DNA of 64,000 bases from the NCBI RefSeq assembly GCF_005938085.1, contig NZ_SMZK01000001.1, forward strand, positions 1 to 64,000, given 5' to 3'. Positions 53,422 to 62,122 of the stretch are shown piece by piece. Under the pieces are notes generated by a model. The model was given only the letters and a program-made list of their open reading frames with translations. It searched no databases and was not told the DNA's origin. Position 1 is the stretch's first letter. Each line of letters opens with the position of its first letter. Source of the stretch: Haloterrigena sp. H1 (GTDB lineage Archaea > Halobacteriota > Halobacteria > Halobacteriales > Natrialbaceae). A program made the translations under genes and the position numbers.

Positions 53422-54300
53422 CTACGGGTCGCGCGTTTCGGCGGCCGTCCCGTACCAGATGAGCGCGAGCACGCTGCCAATGGTGGCGGCGATGACCGGG
53501 CCGATGCCGACGACCGAACGGATCGAATCGACTGCCAGTCGAATCTCCCCGACCCATGGAACTCGAACCATCGCCTTGCCGGTAACCCACTCGGTGCTGA
53601 CGACGGTCGTATTCGCACCTGACCGCGGTACCTGATCGTAGGCCGGATTCGCGTCGCCTTTCGTGATAAACCCGTCATGGGGTGCCGGACACGACGCGAG
53701 ATCGGAACAGGTCGCACCGTTTAGATACGCGGGTTCGGCCTTCGTTTCGACCCACCGTTCGCCCTGTTCGACCCGAAACTGGGCGCGATGGATCGTCGGC
53801 GTCTTCGTCGGATCTCCGTTCGGCAGGAAGATGATGACGTCGCCCGGCTTTCCGAACCGCTCGTACTCGCTCTCGTGGCCGCGCTGGGCAGTAACGATGC
53901 CGGTTCCTGCCACGGCGCCATCGCCGGCGAACCGCCCCTCGTCGACGATGAACACGAGATCCCCTTGTTCGATACCTGGGTCCATACTGCCGCTCTCGAC
54001 GGCGACGAGCGGCGGCCAGGTACCGCCGATCCCGACCAGCAGACTGCCACCGATCACGATGATCGCGACGATCGTCACGAGGTCTCGAACTGCGACACCT
54101 GCTCGACTGTCGCTCTCGAGAAGCCACCGGACGACCCCGTCCTCACCGATCGTTACCGCGTCGCGCCTCGCTTTCGCTCGCGAAGCGACCTCCTCTCCGT
54201 GCGGTTCGTGACCCGACGCGGCGTCCGTCTCCGATCTCGAGGTTGTGTCTCGCGAATCGGATCGAGCGCGGTTCCGCTCGTCGGTCTCGGGACCGTCCAT
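53422..54300 (-). CDS. Signal peptidase I (S26 family), second of a pair
   Basis: The 292-residue paralogue has the same layout: acidic disordered N-terminus, helix (VTIVAIIVIGGSLLVGIGGTWPPL), catalytic VAVESGSMDPGI (about 104) and histidine TIHRAQFRVEQ, then GFITKGDANPAYDQ. It ends in a second hydrophobic segment (IGPVIAATIGSVLALIWYG). It shares ESGSMxP, IHRAxF and GFITKGDxNPxYDQ with its neighbour. Two tandem copies may serve different substrates, or one may be specialised. It is divergent from the polD small-subunit gene. Confidence 0.9.
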   Translation of the reverse strand: MDGPETDERNRARSDSRDTTSRSETDAASGHEPHGEEVASRAKARRDAVTIGEDGVVRWLLESDSRAGVAVRDLVTIVAIIVIGGSLLVGIGGTWPPLVAVESGSMDPGIEQGDLVFIVDEGRFAGDGAVAGTGIVTAQRGHESEYERFGKPGDVIIFLPNGDPTKTPTIHRAQFRVEQGERWVETKAEPAYLNGATCSDLASCPAPHDGFITKGDANPAYDQVPRSGANTTVVSTEWVTGKAMVRVPWVGEIRLAVDSIRSVVGIGPVIAATIGSVLALIWYGTAAETRDP

Positions 54301-54438
54301 TGGTGTTCGATTTCGCCGAACTCGGCATCAACCTTCCGGCACTCTTGCCGCGACTCCCGGCTATTGCGACTCGCTCACGCGGGGCGATGCGACCGCTGAT
54401 CCGCTACCCTTTTTGTGCCCCTCGCGAATGCGAAGCGT

Positions 54439-56004
54439 GTGCCACTCGAGGCCGCCGCCCGACTCGTGAGCGAACTCACGAGCCGGGGCTACAACGCCGA
54501 ACGAGAGGCGGTAACGCGGCTCACGGCGGCCGACGATCCACGTGCGGCCCTCGAGCGCGTGCTCGAGGACATCCCGGACGATGCGCTGGTCGTCCGGGCC
54601 GATCACGTGGAAGCAGCGCTTGCCGCACCCGACGCCGGCGGTTCGACTCGATCCGACGACTCCGCGACGGGCACGTCGGCCGACTCAACCGCCTCCGTTT
54701 CAAGTGGAGCCAATTCGACACGAGAACGCGACTCTCCCGGTCGCTCTCCAGTCGAAACGGAGGGGTCAAGACCGGCCGAGCGATCTGCCGACCCCGCGCT
54801 CCGTTCGCTCGAGATCACTGGCGATATGACCGGCGAGAGCACCGGGACCGGCGAATACAGCGACTTCGTCTCCGTCTTCCGGGACCGGCTCGATCGGCTC
54901 GGCGCGAAACTGCGAAGCCGCGTGAATCACCGCCCGGCGACGGCCATTCAGGCGATGCCCGGCGGCAGCGAGGCCGCGATGGTCGGGCTGGTCAACGATA
55001 TCCGCTCGACTGCCAGCGGCCACTGGCTGATCGAACTCGAGGACGCGACCGGGACCTTTCCGTGGCTCGTGATGAAAGACCGCGAGTATGTTGACCTCGT
55101 CGACGAGTTGCTCTATGACGAGGTGCTCGCGATGGAGGGGACCTTAGCGGACGATTCGGGGATCGCCTTCGTCGACTCGATGTACTTCCCCGACGTCCCC
55201 CGAACCTACGAGCCCTCGACCGCGGATCGCCACGTCCAGGCGGCGCTGATCAGCGACGTCCACGTCGGTAGCCAGGAGTTCATGGAAGACGCCTGGAACG
55301 CGTTCGCCGACTGGCTGCATACCGAGCAAGCCCAGCACGTCGAGTACATGTTGTTGGCCGGCGACATGGTCGAAGGCGTCGGTGTCTACCCCGATCAGGA
55401 CGAGGAACTCGACATCGTCGACATCTACGAGCAGTACGAGGCATTCAGCGAACACCTGAAGAAAGTGCCCGGCGACATCGAGATCGTCATGATCCCCGGC
55501 AACCACGATGCGGTCCGCCTCGCGGAACCACAGCCGGGATTCGACGAGGAACTCCGGGAGATCATGTCCGCTCACGACCCACAGATCGTGAGCAACCCCT
55601 CGACGGTCACGCTCGAGGGCGTCTCCGTGTTGATGTACCACGGCGTCTCGCTGGACGAAGTCATCGCGGAACTGCCCGAAGAGAAGGCCAGCTACGACGA
55701 CCCGCACAAGGCGATGTACCACCTGCTCAAGAAACGCCACGTCGCACCCCAGTTCGGGGGCCACACCCGGCTGGCTCCCGAAGAGCGAGACTACCTCGTG
55801 ATGGAGGAGGTCCCCGACATCTTCCATACTGGCCACGTCCACAAACTCGGCTTCGGGAAGTACCACAACGTTCTCGCGATCAACTCCGGCTGCTGGCAGG
55901 CCCAGACGGACTTCCAGAAGAGCGTCAACATCGACCCCGACGCCGGCTTTGCGCCGATCGTCGACCTCGACACGTTAGACGTGACCGTCCAGAAGTTCAG
56001 CTAA
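54439..56004 (+). CDS. polB: DNA polymerase D small subunit (DP1)
   Basis: The 521-residue small subunit of the archaeal replicative polymerase D is a 3'-5' exonuclease. The calcineurin-like nuclease residues are visible: AALISDVHVGSQEF (about 267-280), LLAGDMVEGVG (about 311), MIPGNHDAVRL (about 351) and FHTGHVHKLGFG (about 463). The N-terminal part contains a helical wing (SELTSRGYNAEREAVTRL) and a long serine/acid-rich linker (about 65-135), inside which two inverted ORB-like motifs occur. The start is probably GTG 54439; GTG 54415 is an alternative. Confidence 0.92.
   Translation: MPLEAAARLVSELTSRGYNAEREAVTRLTAADDPRAALERVLEDIPDDALVVRADHVEAALAAPDAGGSTRSDDSATGTSADSTASVSSGANSTRERDSPGRSPVETEGSRPAERSADPALRSLEITGDMTGESTGTGEYSDFVSVFRDRLDRLGAKLRSRVNHRPATAIQAMPGGSEAAMVGLVNDIRSTASGHWLIELEDATGTFPWLVMKDREYVDLVDELLYDEVLAMEGTLADDSGIAFVDSMYFPDVPRTYEPSTADRHVQAALISDVHVGSQEFMEDAWNAFADWLHTEQAQHVEYMLLAGDMVEGVGVYPDQDEELDIVDIYEQYEAFSEHLKKVPGDIEIVMIPGNHDAVRLAEPQPGFDEELREIMSAHDPQIVSNPSTVTLEGVSVLMYHGVSLDEVIAELPEEKASYDDPHKAMYHLLKKRHVAPQFGGHTRLAPEERDYLVMEEVPDIFHTGHVHKLGFGKYHNVLAINSGCWQAQTDFQKSVNIDPDAGFAPIVDLDTLDVTVQKFS
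54691..54766. other. Inverted pair of ORB-like motifs inside the polB gene
   Basis: The minus-strand motif (54691-54711) reads GGCTCCACTTGAAACGGAGG with one more base, and the plus-strand motif (54746-54766) reads CTCCAGTCGAAACGGAGGGG with one more base. They are about 16/18 identical in the shared core, inverted, and resemble the oriC ORBs. They lie in the sequence encoding the disordered linker, where coding constraint is weak. Confidence 0.5.
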
Positions 56005-56074
56005 GACGACACGAATCGCCGCCGGCGGTACACCTATTCGTCACGATCCCGTCAGCGACTGTCACCCGATCCAT

Positions 56075-56998
56075 ATGTCTCCTTCCGACCACCGAGTCGC
56101 CGCCGAGACCCGCGAGACGGCGTTTCGTCCCGCGATCGACGCCCACACGCATCTGTTTCCCGAACGGCTCGCCGCCGCGATCCGACGCTCGCTCAGCGAT
56201 GAGACCGACTGGGAGTTTTCACATCCCGTGACCCGGCCGGCGATCGAAGACGTCCTCCAGTCTGCCGGTGTCTCCGCCTCCGTCGCACTTCCCTACGCCC
56301 ACGAGCCTGACCTCGCGCACGAACTCAATACATGGCTCTGCGAGCAGGCCGACTCGTCGGACATGCTGATCCCGTTCGCGACGGTCCATCCCGACGACGA
56401 AGACGTCGCTGCCGTCGTCCGAGACGCGTTCGAGGCGGGCGCTCGCGGCCTGAAAATTCATTGCCCAGTCCAAGAGTGTCGACCCGCAGATTCACGCCTC
56501 GAGCCCGCCCTCGAGGTCGTCGCGGAGTACGATCGCCCGATCACCTATCACGGGGGGACGGCACCGATGTTCGAGGACAGCCCGTACGTCGGTTTCGACG
56601 CCTTCGCCGAACTGGTTGAGTCCTATCCGGCGCTTCGCGTCTGCTGTGCACACATGGGGACCTACGAGGTCGAGGCGTTTCTCGACCTCGCACGTGACCA
56701 CGAGTCCGTGTATCTCGATACGACGTTCGCGATGTCGACGTCGGCCCCGGAGACGATGGGGTTCGATCCGTCCTCGATCGCCGACGAGACGTTCGTCGAG
56801 CTCTCGGAGTCGATCATGTACGGGTCGGACTTCCCGAACATTCCGTACCCCTATCGCAACGAACGGGCGGGGCTACTCGCTCGCGATCTGCCACGGGAAA
56901 CGATGCGAGACGTCTTCTATCGGACGACGATCGACTATCTCGGTCTCGAGTCCGAGCCAGACCTCGGAGAGACGACGGAGACTGCGGACGGCGGCTGA
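56075..56998 (+). CDS. Amidohydrolase-family TIM-barrel hydrolase
   Basis: The 307-residue protein has PAIDAHTHLFPERLAAAI with the HxH metal pair, HCPVQECRPADSRLEPAL, the inner His in ITYHGGTAP, CCAHMGTYEVEAFLDLA and the catalytic SDFPNIPYPYRNE. It resembles amidohydrolase_2 family members such as decarboxylases. It is only distantly similar to the amidohydrolase at 19574-20638. Substrate unknown. It follows polB by 70 bp. Confidence 0.82.
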   Translation: MSPSDHRVAAETRETAFRPAIDAHTHLFPERLAAAIRRSLSDETDWEFSHPVTRPAIEDVLQSAGVSASVALPYAHEPDLAHELNTWLCEQADSSDMLIPFATVHPDDEDVAAVVRDAFEAGARGLKIHCPVQECRPADSRLEPALEVVAEYDRPITYHGGTAPMFEDSPYVGFDAFAELVESYPALRVCCAHMGTYEVEAFLDLARDHESVYLDTTFAMSTSAPETMGFDPSSIADETFVELSESIMYGSDFPNIPYPYRNERAGLLARDLPRETMRDVFYRTTIDYLGLESEPDLGETTETADGG

Positions 56999-57004
56999 AT
57001 CGGG

Positions 57005-57460
57005 TCAGTTGGTGCTGTAGCTCGCGGGCTCGAGTCGAAACCGTACCGTCGGTGCGCCGTTGAATCGGGGGCCACGGCCGCGTCGTTCGAAGCCGAGTTC
57101 GTCGGCGGCGCGCTCGATCGCGGTGGCATCCTGTGCTGCAAGCACTTCGACGGCCATCGACTCGCGTTCGGCAAAGCGAACCGGCTCGGCCAGCAGCCGT
57201 TTGCAGGCGTCGTTCGTCCCGTCGAGTTGGGTGACGTGAACGGTGTCTTCGCGCGCGTCGAAGCTAATGAATCCGAGTAGATCCTCCGGATCCGAGCCGT
57301 CGTACTGTGTGTTCCCGAGATCCGCGTTGGGATCGTGGCTCCCGTCCTCGGCGACGCGCACTGTGCGATCGTGGACGAGATTTCGCATTACGTCCGTCGG
57401 AGAGTCGGCGATCGACGCGAGCGCGTCGGCATCGGCCTCGAGTGCGTCACGTACGTTCAT
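57005..57460 (-). CDS. GNAT-like acetyltransferase domain protein
   Basis: The 151-residue protein begins MNVRDALEADADALASIADSPTDVMRN, a GNAT-type start, and continues with LLGFISFDAREDTVHVTQLDGTND, then ERESMAVEVLAAQDATAIERAADELGFERRGRGPRF. The acetyl-CoA binding core (R/Q-x-x-G-x-G/A) is weak or missing, so it may be a degenerate or non-catalytic GNAT. Convergent with the amidohydrolase gene. Confidence 0.65.
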   Translation of the reverse strand: MNVRDALEADADALASIADSPTDVMRNLVHDRTVRVAEDGSHDPNADLGNTQYDGSDPEDLLGFISFDAREDTVHVTQLDGTNDACKRLLAEPVRFAERESMAVEVLAAQDATAIERAADELGFERRGRGPRFNGAPTVRFRLEPASYSTN

Positions 57461-57714
57461 CGACGTATGGTAATGCTGCGCACAACAGTGAATGTTACCC
57501 CCACCGTCCCAACCGCGCGCTGTGGGCGCTCGTTGTCACCCCGACAGCGGACGGGCCGTAAGCGGGGAGACAATCGGTGGTTTCGAGACGCGACCGTCGA
57601 CAATTGGACGGATGGTAAAAATAGGAACGATGGGACACAGTTATCTGCCCGCTCTGGTAACGACTCGAGTATGAGTCACAGCATCGCACTGCGGGCCGTC
57701 TGTGAGGTGTCAGC

Positions 57715-58893
57715 ATGCGCGTCGTAGCCAAGTTCGGCGGAACGAGTCTCGGCAGCGGGGATCGGATCAACCGTGCCGCGGACTCGGTCGCCGCCGCCGT
57801 CGAAGACGGCCACGAGATCGCCGTCGTCGCCAGCGCGATGGGGTCGACGACCGACGAACTGCTCGACGAGATCACCTTCGAGACCGACGATGCCGACCGC
57901 GCCCAGATCGTCAGTATGGGCGAGCGGACGTCGGTCCGAATGCTCAAGGCCGCGCTGTCGGCTCGCGGGATCGACGCGACCTTCTTAGAGCCTGGCAGCG
58001 AGGAGTGGCCGATCGTCACCGACGAGTACGGTGAAGTCGACGTCGAGGAAACCCAACGGCGCGCCCAGGAAGTCGCAGCTGAGATGGACGGGACGGTGCC
58101 GGTCATCACCGGGTTCCTCGCAGAGGGCCCCGACGGCTCGATTACGACGCTCGGCCGCGGTGGCTCCGACACCACGGCCGTCATGATGGGCAAGTACATG
58201 GACGCCGACGAGGTCGTCATCGTCACCGACGTCGAAGGCGTCATGACCGGTGACCCGAACGTCGTCGAAGGGGCCCGCAACGTCGGCGAGATTTCCGTCG
58301 ACGAACTCCGGAACCTCTCGTTCCGCGGGGCCGAAGTCGTCGCACCCTCCGCGCTGTCGTACAAAGACGGCGGCCTCGACGTCCGCGTCGTCCATTACCA
58401 GCACGGCGATCTGCTCTCCGGTGGGACGAGCATCGAAGGCGAGTTCAAGAACCTCGTCGACCTGCGCGAACGACCGCTGGCCTGCCTGACCGTCGCCGGC
58501 CGCGCGATCCGCAACCAGCCCGGAATCTTCAACCACCTCTCGAACTCGCTCGCTGAAAGCGAGATCAATATCGACGCCGTCGCCAGCGGGATGGACACCG
58601 TCACGTTCTACATCGACGAAGAGGAGGCCGAACGCGCCGAGAACATCCTCCACCGCGAGGTCATCGCGCGTGACGAACTCTCGAGTGTCACCGTCGACTC
58701 GCCGGTCGCCGTCGTCCGCGTCACCGGCGGCGAACTCCCCAACCAGCCGGGGATCATCAGCGAGATCGTCAACCCCCTCGCCGAGGCTCGGATCCAGCTC
58801 AACGACATCATTACCAGCGCGACCAGCGTCGCGCTCTTTGTCGACTGGGACGACCGCGAGGAGACCCTCGAGCTCACTCAGGACCTGTTCTGA
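57715..58893 (+). CDS. lysC: Aspartate kinase
   Basis: The 392-residue enzyme phosphorylates aspartate, the first step to lysine, threonine and methionine. It starts MRVVAKFGGTSLGSGDRINR, with KFGGTS (6-11), then TTLGRGGSDTTAVMMGKYMDADEVVIVTDVEGVMTGDPNVVEGARN and two ACT domains for feedback (about 245-390; LACLTVAGRAIRNQPGIFNHLSNSLAESEINID and AVVRVTGGELPNQPGIISEIVNPLAEARIQLN). Length and motifs are complete. GAGGTG 5-10 nt before the start may serve as a ribosome site. Confidence 0.93.
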   Translation: MRVVAKFGGTSLGSGDRINRAADSVAAAVEDGHEIAVVASAMGSTTDELLDEITFETDDADRAQIVSMGERTSVRMLKAALSARGIDATFLEPGSEEWPIVTDEYGEVDVEETQRRAQEVAAEMDGTVPVITGFLAEGPDGSITTLGRGGSDTTAVMMGKYMDADEVVIVTDVEGVMTGDPNVVEGARNVGEISVDELRNLSFRGAEVVAPSALSYKDGGLDVRVVHYQHGDLLSGGTSIEGEFKNLVDLRERPLACLTVAGRAIRNQPGIFNHLSNSLAESEINIDAVASGMDTVTFYIDEEEAERAENILHREVIARDELSSVTVDSPVAVVRVTGGELPNQPGIISEIVNPLAEARIQLNDIITSATSVALFVDWDDREETLELTQDLF

Positions 58894-59031
58894 CCGGGCC
58901 GTTCGGCCCGCGTTCAGTTCCCGATAGCTGACTGATTTCTCGCCGTGAGAGTCATATCGACGAACGTATTCACTCCGTAATACAGCGGTAGCGCGTTCGT
59001 AACGAAGGTGGATGGTGGGAACACTCCAGCC

Positions 59032-59442
59032 ATGAGTACCGATCCGACAGTCACGGAGGTCTTCACGGAGATCGACCCCGACCCGGACGCGATCCTTGCA
59101 GCCCACGACGCGGACGATCCCGACGCGCTTCTCGCGAGCGGTGGCGAGCACGACCCGAGTACCGACGAGGCGGTTGACGCCGACGACGTGACGGCAGCGG
59201 ACGTCTTCGCGGACCTGCAGGCGGCCGCACACGAGGTGACGGGGGACGCGACCGACCGGAGTGACGACCGCGCTCGCAACGACGGGTCCGACGACGGGTC
59301 CAACCTCGAACTCGTCGGCCCGGGGCCGACCGAGACGAGAATTTCGTCCGATGCGTTCGGGGTCGGGTCCGACGCCGGAACCGGAACCGCGACATCCGAT
59401 TTCTGCTGGGTTGGAGCTGGGACCGTCGATACGAGACGGTGA
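59032..59442 (+). CDS. Acidic haloarchaeal protein of unknown function
   Basis: The 136-residue protein begins MSTDPTVTEVFTEIDPDPDAILAAHDADDPDALLAS and is very acidic, with a disordered middle (ATDRSDDRARNDGSDDGSN). It ends LELVGPGPTETRISSDAFGVGSDAG...SDFCWVGAGTVDTRR. The GPGPTETRISSDAFG motif is shared with other short haloarchaeal proteins, as I recall, but no function is known. It lies between lysC and tnaA. Confidence 0.6.
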   Translation: MSTDPTVTEVFTEIDPDPDAILAAHDADDPDALLASGGEHDPSTDEAVDADDVTAADVFADLQAAAHEVTGDATDRSDDRARNDGSDDGSNLELVGPGPTETRISSDAFGVGSDAGTGTATSDFCWVGAGTVDTRR

Positions 59443-59585
59443 TTCGATCGGATTGCTCGCTCGAGCCGTGCGACCGACGAACCCGTCCACTGGCGGACGG
59501 AGTTGCACCCCGGTCGTCGAATCGGTCCGACGGCACCCGGTTTTTCTCACTCGATTTGAACTGGTCGGCCGTCGAGGGGATCGAT

Positions 59586-60932
59586 ATGGTCGCGTACAAA
59601 TCGAAGATGGTCGAGCGGATTTCTCTCCCCTCGCGAGACCAGCGAGAACGAGCCCTCGAGGCGGCCGGCTACAACGTCTTCAACCTCGACGCTGAGTCGG
59701 TGTTCGTCGATTTGCTCACCGACAGCGGGACGGGCGCGATGAGCGATGCCCAGTGGGCCGCGCTGATCAGAGGCGACGAGGCCTACGCGGGGTCGCGCAG
59801 CTTCGACCGGCTCGAGTCGGCCGTTGCGGACGTGATGGGGTTCGACCACATCGTGCCGGCCCACCAGGGACGCGGCGCCGAGAACGTCCTCTATGGCTCC
59901 ATGCTCTCGGCAGGTGACGTCGCGCTCAACAACACGCACTTCGATACGACTCGCGCTCACGTCGCAAACCAGAACGCCGACCCGGTCGACTGCCCGGTCC
60001 CGGACGCACACGACCCTGACGCGGACGCGCCGTTCAAGGGGAACCTCTCGCTCGAGCGGGCTCGCTCGATCGTCGACGAGGTCGGCGCTGAGCGGGTGCC
60101 GCTCGTGATCCAGACGGTCACGAACAACTCCGCAGCGGGCCAGCCGGTCAGCGTCGCGAACACTCGTCGCGTCCGTGAGTTCGCCGACGAGATCGACGCG
60201 ACGTTCGTGATTGACGCCTGCCGGTTCGCGGAGAACGCCTACTTCGTCACGCAGCGCGAAGCTGAGTTCGCATCGGCGACGGTCGCCGAGGTGGCTCGCG
60301 AGCAACTCGGCTACGCCGACGCGGTCGTCATGAGCGGCAAGAAAGACGGGCTGGCGAACGTCGGTGGCTTCGTCGCGACCGACGACGAGTCGCTGTTCGA
60401 GCAGTGCAAACAGCGCGCGATCCTCTACGAGGGGTTCCCCACCTACGGTGGGATGGCCGGCCGCGACGTCGCCGCGCTGGCCGTCGGCCTGCGCGAGGCC
60501 GTCGAGGAGTCGTACCTCGAGGACCGAATCGCGAGCGTCCGCGACCTCGGGTCGCGACTCGCCGAGGTCGGCATCCCGGTTTACACGCCGACGAGCGGCC
60601 ACGCGGTCTATCTTGACGCCGGGGCCGCGTTCCCGCACATACCCGACGACGAGTTTCCGGGGCAGGCGCTGGTCTGTGAACTCTACCGCGAAGGCGGGGT
60701 CCGGGGGGTCGAACTCGGGAGCTTCGCCTTTCCCGAGACCGACCGGCCCGAACTCGTCCGGCTCGCGGTGCCGCGTCGCACCTATCACCGCGAGCACTTC
60801 GACCATGTCGTCGAGACCGCCGCAGCCGTCCTTGAGGATCGCCGCGACGTGGCCGGATTCGAGATCGTCTCTAATCCCTCGATGCCGGAACTTCGTCACT
60901 TTACGGCATGCCTCGAGCCGTCTCCAGCCTAA
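59586..60932 (+). CDS. tnaA: Tryptophanase (tyrosine phenol-lyase family)
   Basis: The 448-residue PLP enzyme of the beta-eliminating lyase group cleaves tryptophan to indole, pyruvate and ammonia. It begins MVAYKSKMVERISLPSRDQRE; the family regions NVFNLDAESVFVDLLTDSGTGAMSDAQWA and AHQGRGAENVLYGSML precede the PLP lysine in VVMSGKKDGLANVGGF (about 248-263). Substrate (tryptophan against tyrosine) is assigned by family only. It is unusual in archaea, so gain by transfer in the haloarchaeal ancestor is plausible. Confidence 0.88.
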   Translation: MVAYKSKMVERISLPSRDQRERALEAAGYNVFNLDAESVFVDLLTDSGTGAMSDAQWAALIRGDEAYAGSRSFDRLESAVADVMGFDHIVPAHQGRGAENVLYGSMLSAGDVALNNTHFDTTRAHVANQNADPVDCPVPDAHDPDADAPFKGNLSLERARSIVDEVGAERVPLVIQTVTNNSAAGQPVSVANTRRVREFADEIDATFVIDACRFAENAYFVTQREAEFASATVAEVAREQLGYADAVVMSGKKDGLANVGGFVATDDESLFEQCKQRAILYEGFPTYGGMAGRDVAALAVGLREAVEESYLEDRIASVRDLGSRLAEVGIPVYTPTSGHAVYLDAGAAFPHIPDDEFPGQALVCELYREGGVRGVELGSFAFPETDRPELVRLAVPRRTYHREHFDHVVETAAAVLEDRRDVAGFEIVSNPSMPELRHFTACLEPSPA

Positions 60933-60954
60933 ATCGAACCCGAACGCAACCGCG

Positions 60955-61320
60955 CTACAGGCTCGCGAGAACGCCGCGGGCGCGATCCCGCAGCGTCGGT
61001 TCCGGTTCTGGTTCCGACCGACCGAGTTGTTGCTTCGCGATCGATCGCAGTCCCGATCGTGCGGCCTCCGATCGCATCGCGTCGGCCATCCAGTCGGGAA
61101 CCTGTGACTCGAGTTCCTGTCGCTTCTGGGCTTTCATCTTGCTGAACCGGCGCAGCGCCAGGCCAGCGCCGAGAAACAGGCCGGCGTCGAGCAACTCGCG
61201 CCGGAATCGATCCCGGTCGCGGCGGACTGCGATCGCTTTCACCAGCGAGAGCGCACCGATCGCCAGATAGACCTTCGAACGCTTCGACGGATCGCCGCTG
61301 AGCATCCCTTGGAGCGCCAT
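60955..61320 (-). CDS. Haloarchaeal membrane-associated protein
   Basis: This 121-residue protein starts MALQGMLSGDPSKRSKVYLAIGALSLVKAIAVRRDRDRFRRELLDAGLFLGAGLALRRFSKM, with two short hydrophobic helices separated by a basic loop, then a mainly helical tail (DWMADAMRSEAARSGLRSIAKQQLGRSEP). Function unknown; it is a common haloarchaeal type. Convergent with tnaA, stops 23 bp apart. Confidence 0.65.
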   Translation of the reverse strand: MALQGMLSGDPSKRSKVYLAIGALSLVKAIAVRRDRDRFRRELLDAGLFLGAGLALRRFSKMKAQKRQELESQVPDWMADAMRSEAARSGLRSIAKQQLGRSEPEPEPTLRDRARGVLASL

Positions 61321-61392
61321 GCGAGGGTGGCTACCACGTTCCGCCGGATAAAACTCCGCTAGCAGAAGACGAGGAGTCGGCGTGACTCCCGG

Positions 61393-61809
61393 TCAGGCAC
61401 GATCCGTCGTGAGCACGCCGTGATGGCGCTGCTCGTCGATCGGCTCGATCGAAAATCCAAGTCGCTCGTAGAACGGACGGACGCCATCGTCGAAGCGGGC
61501 CGTGAGTCGGCCTTCGCGCTCGAGGGCCGTCTCGATCAGTGCCGAACCGATTCCGCGCCCTCGATGGCGACGCCGGACGCCGACCGCGCCGACGTGGGCT
61601 CCCGACTCGCGTTCTAAGGGCTCGAGGACGACCGTGCCGAGAATCCGAGCAGTGTCGCCGTCACGCGCCGACCCACCGCGTCGATCGCCGCCGACGAAGA
61701 CGTTCCTGGCGTCGATCCGTTCCTCGACGTCGCCAGGCTCGAGCATCGCGGCGTCGAGGATGCGTCGCACCTCGAGGGTATCGTCGGGCGTGGCTGTGCG
61801 GACGAACAC
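61393..61809 (-). CDS. GNAT family N-acetyltransferase
   Basis: The 138-residue protein has the GNAT acetyl-CoA core VGAVGVRRRHRGRGIGSALIETALEREG (about 74-101), with the R-x-x-G-x-G/A phosphate-binding pattern intact, and a C-terminal GVRPFYERLGFSIEP strand-helix that is typical of the family. It starts MFVRTATPDDTLEVRRIL. Substrate unknown. It is 3 bp from the SAMP2 gene, so they may be co-transcribed. Confidence 0.88.
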   Translation of the reverse strand: MFVRTATPDDTLEVRRILDAAMLEPGDVEERIDARNVFVGGDRRGGSARDGDTARILGTVVLEPLERESGAHVGAVGVRRRHRGRGIGSALIETALEREGRLTARFDDGVRPFYERLGFSIEPIDEQRHHGVLTTDRA

Positions 61810-61812
61810 GGA

Positions 61813-62061
61813 TTATCCTCCTTTGATCAGGCGCAACACTGTCACGTGATCGTTCTCGACAGGTTGGTCCTCGGGGACCGGACGGCCGTCGACGAGGACG
61901 CTTACCTCGTGGGGACTCAATTCGATCGCACGCAGGAGGTCGGCGTACGTCGGCGTCACCTCCGTAGTGGCCGCGTCGGACCCATTGGACGCGTCGGCGG
62001 CCACCGTCTCGAGCTCGAGTTCGTAGGTGTCTTCACCTTTGACGTCGACGGTGACGTGCAT
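61813..62061 (-). CDS. samp2: Ubiquitin-like small archaeal modifier SAMP2
   Basis: The 82-residue ubiquitin-fold protein ends in a free diglycine (IKGG), which is conjugated to lysines and also used as a sulfur carrier in tRNA thiolation. Core segments are MHVTVDVKGEDTYELELETVA, TYADLLRAIELSPHEVSVLVDGRPVPEDQPVENDHVTVLRLIKGG. Relative to the usual SAMP2 (about 66 residues as I recall) it has an additional segment of about 15 residues (AADASNGSDAATTEV) in a loop. The start ATG 62061 gives the conserved N-terminus. Next to a GNAT gene. Confidence 0.88.
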   Translation of the reverse strand: MHVTVDVKGEDTYELELETVAADASNGSDAATTEVTPTYADLLRAIELSPHEVSVLVDGRPVPEDQPVENDHVTVLRLIKGG

Positions 62062-62122
62062 ACGCCGCGTTACGACGCGACGGTCTTGAGCACGTCGCTC
62101 CAGTCGTGTCGCTCCACTCACG

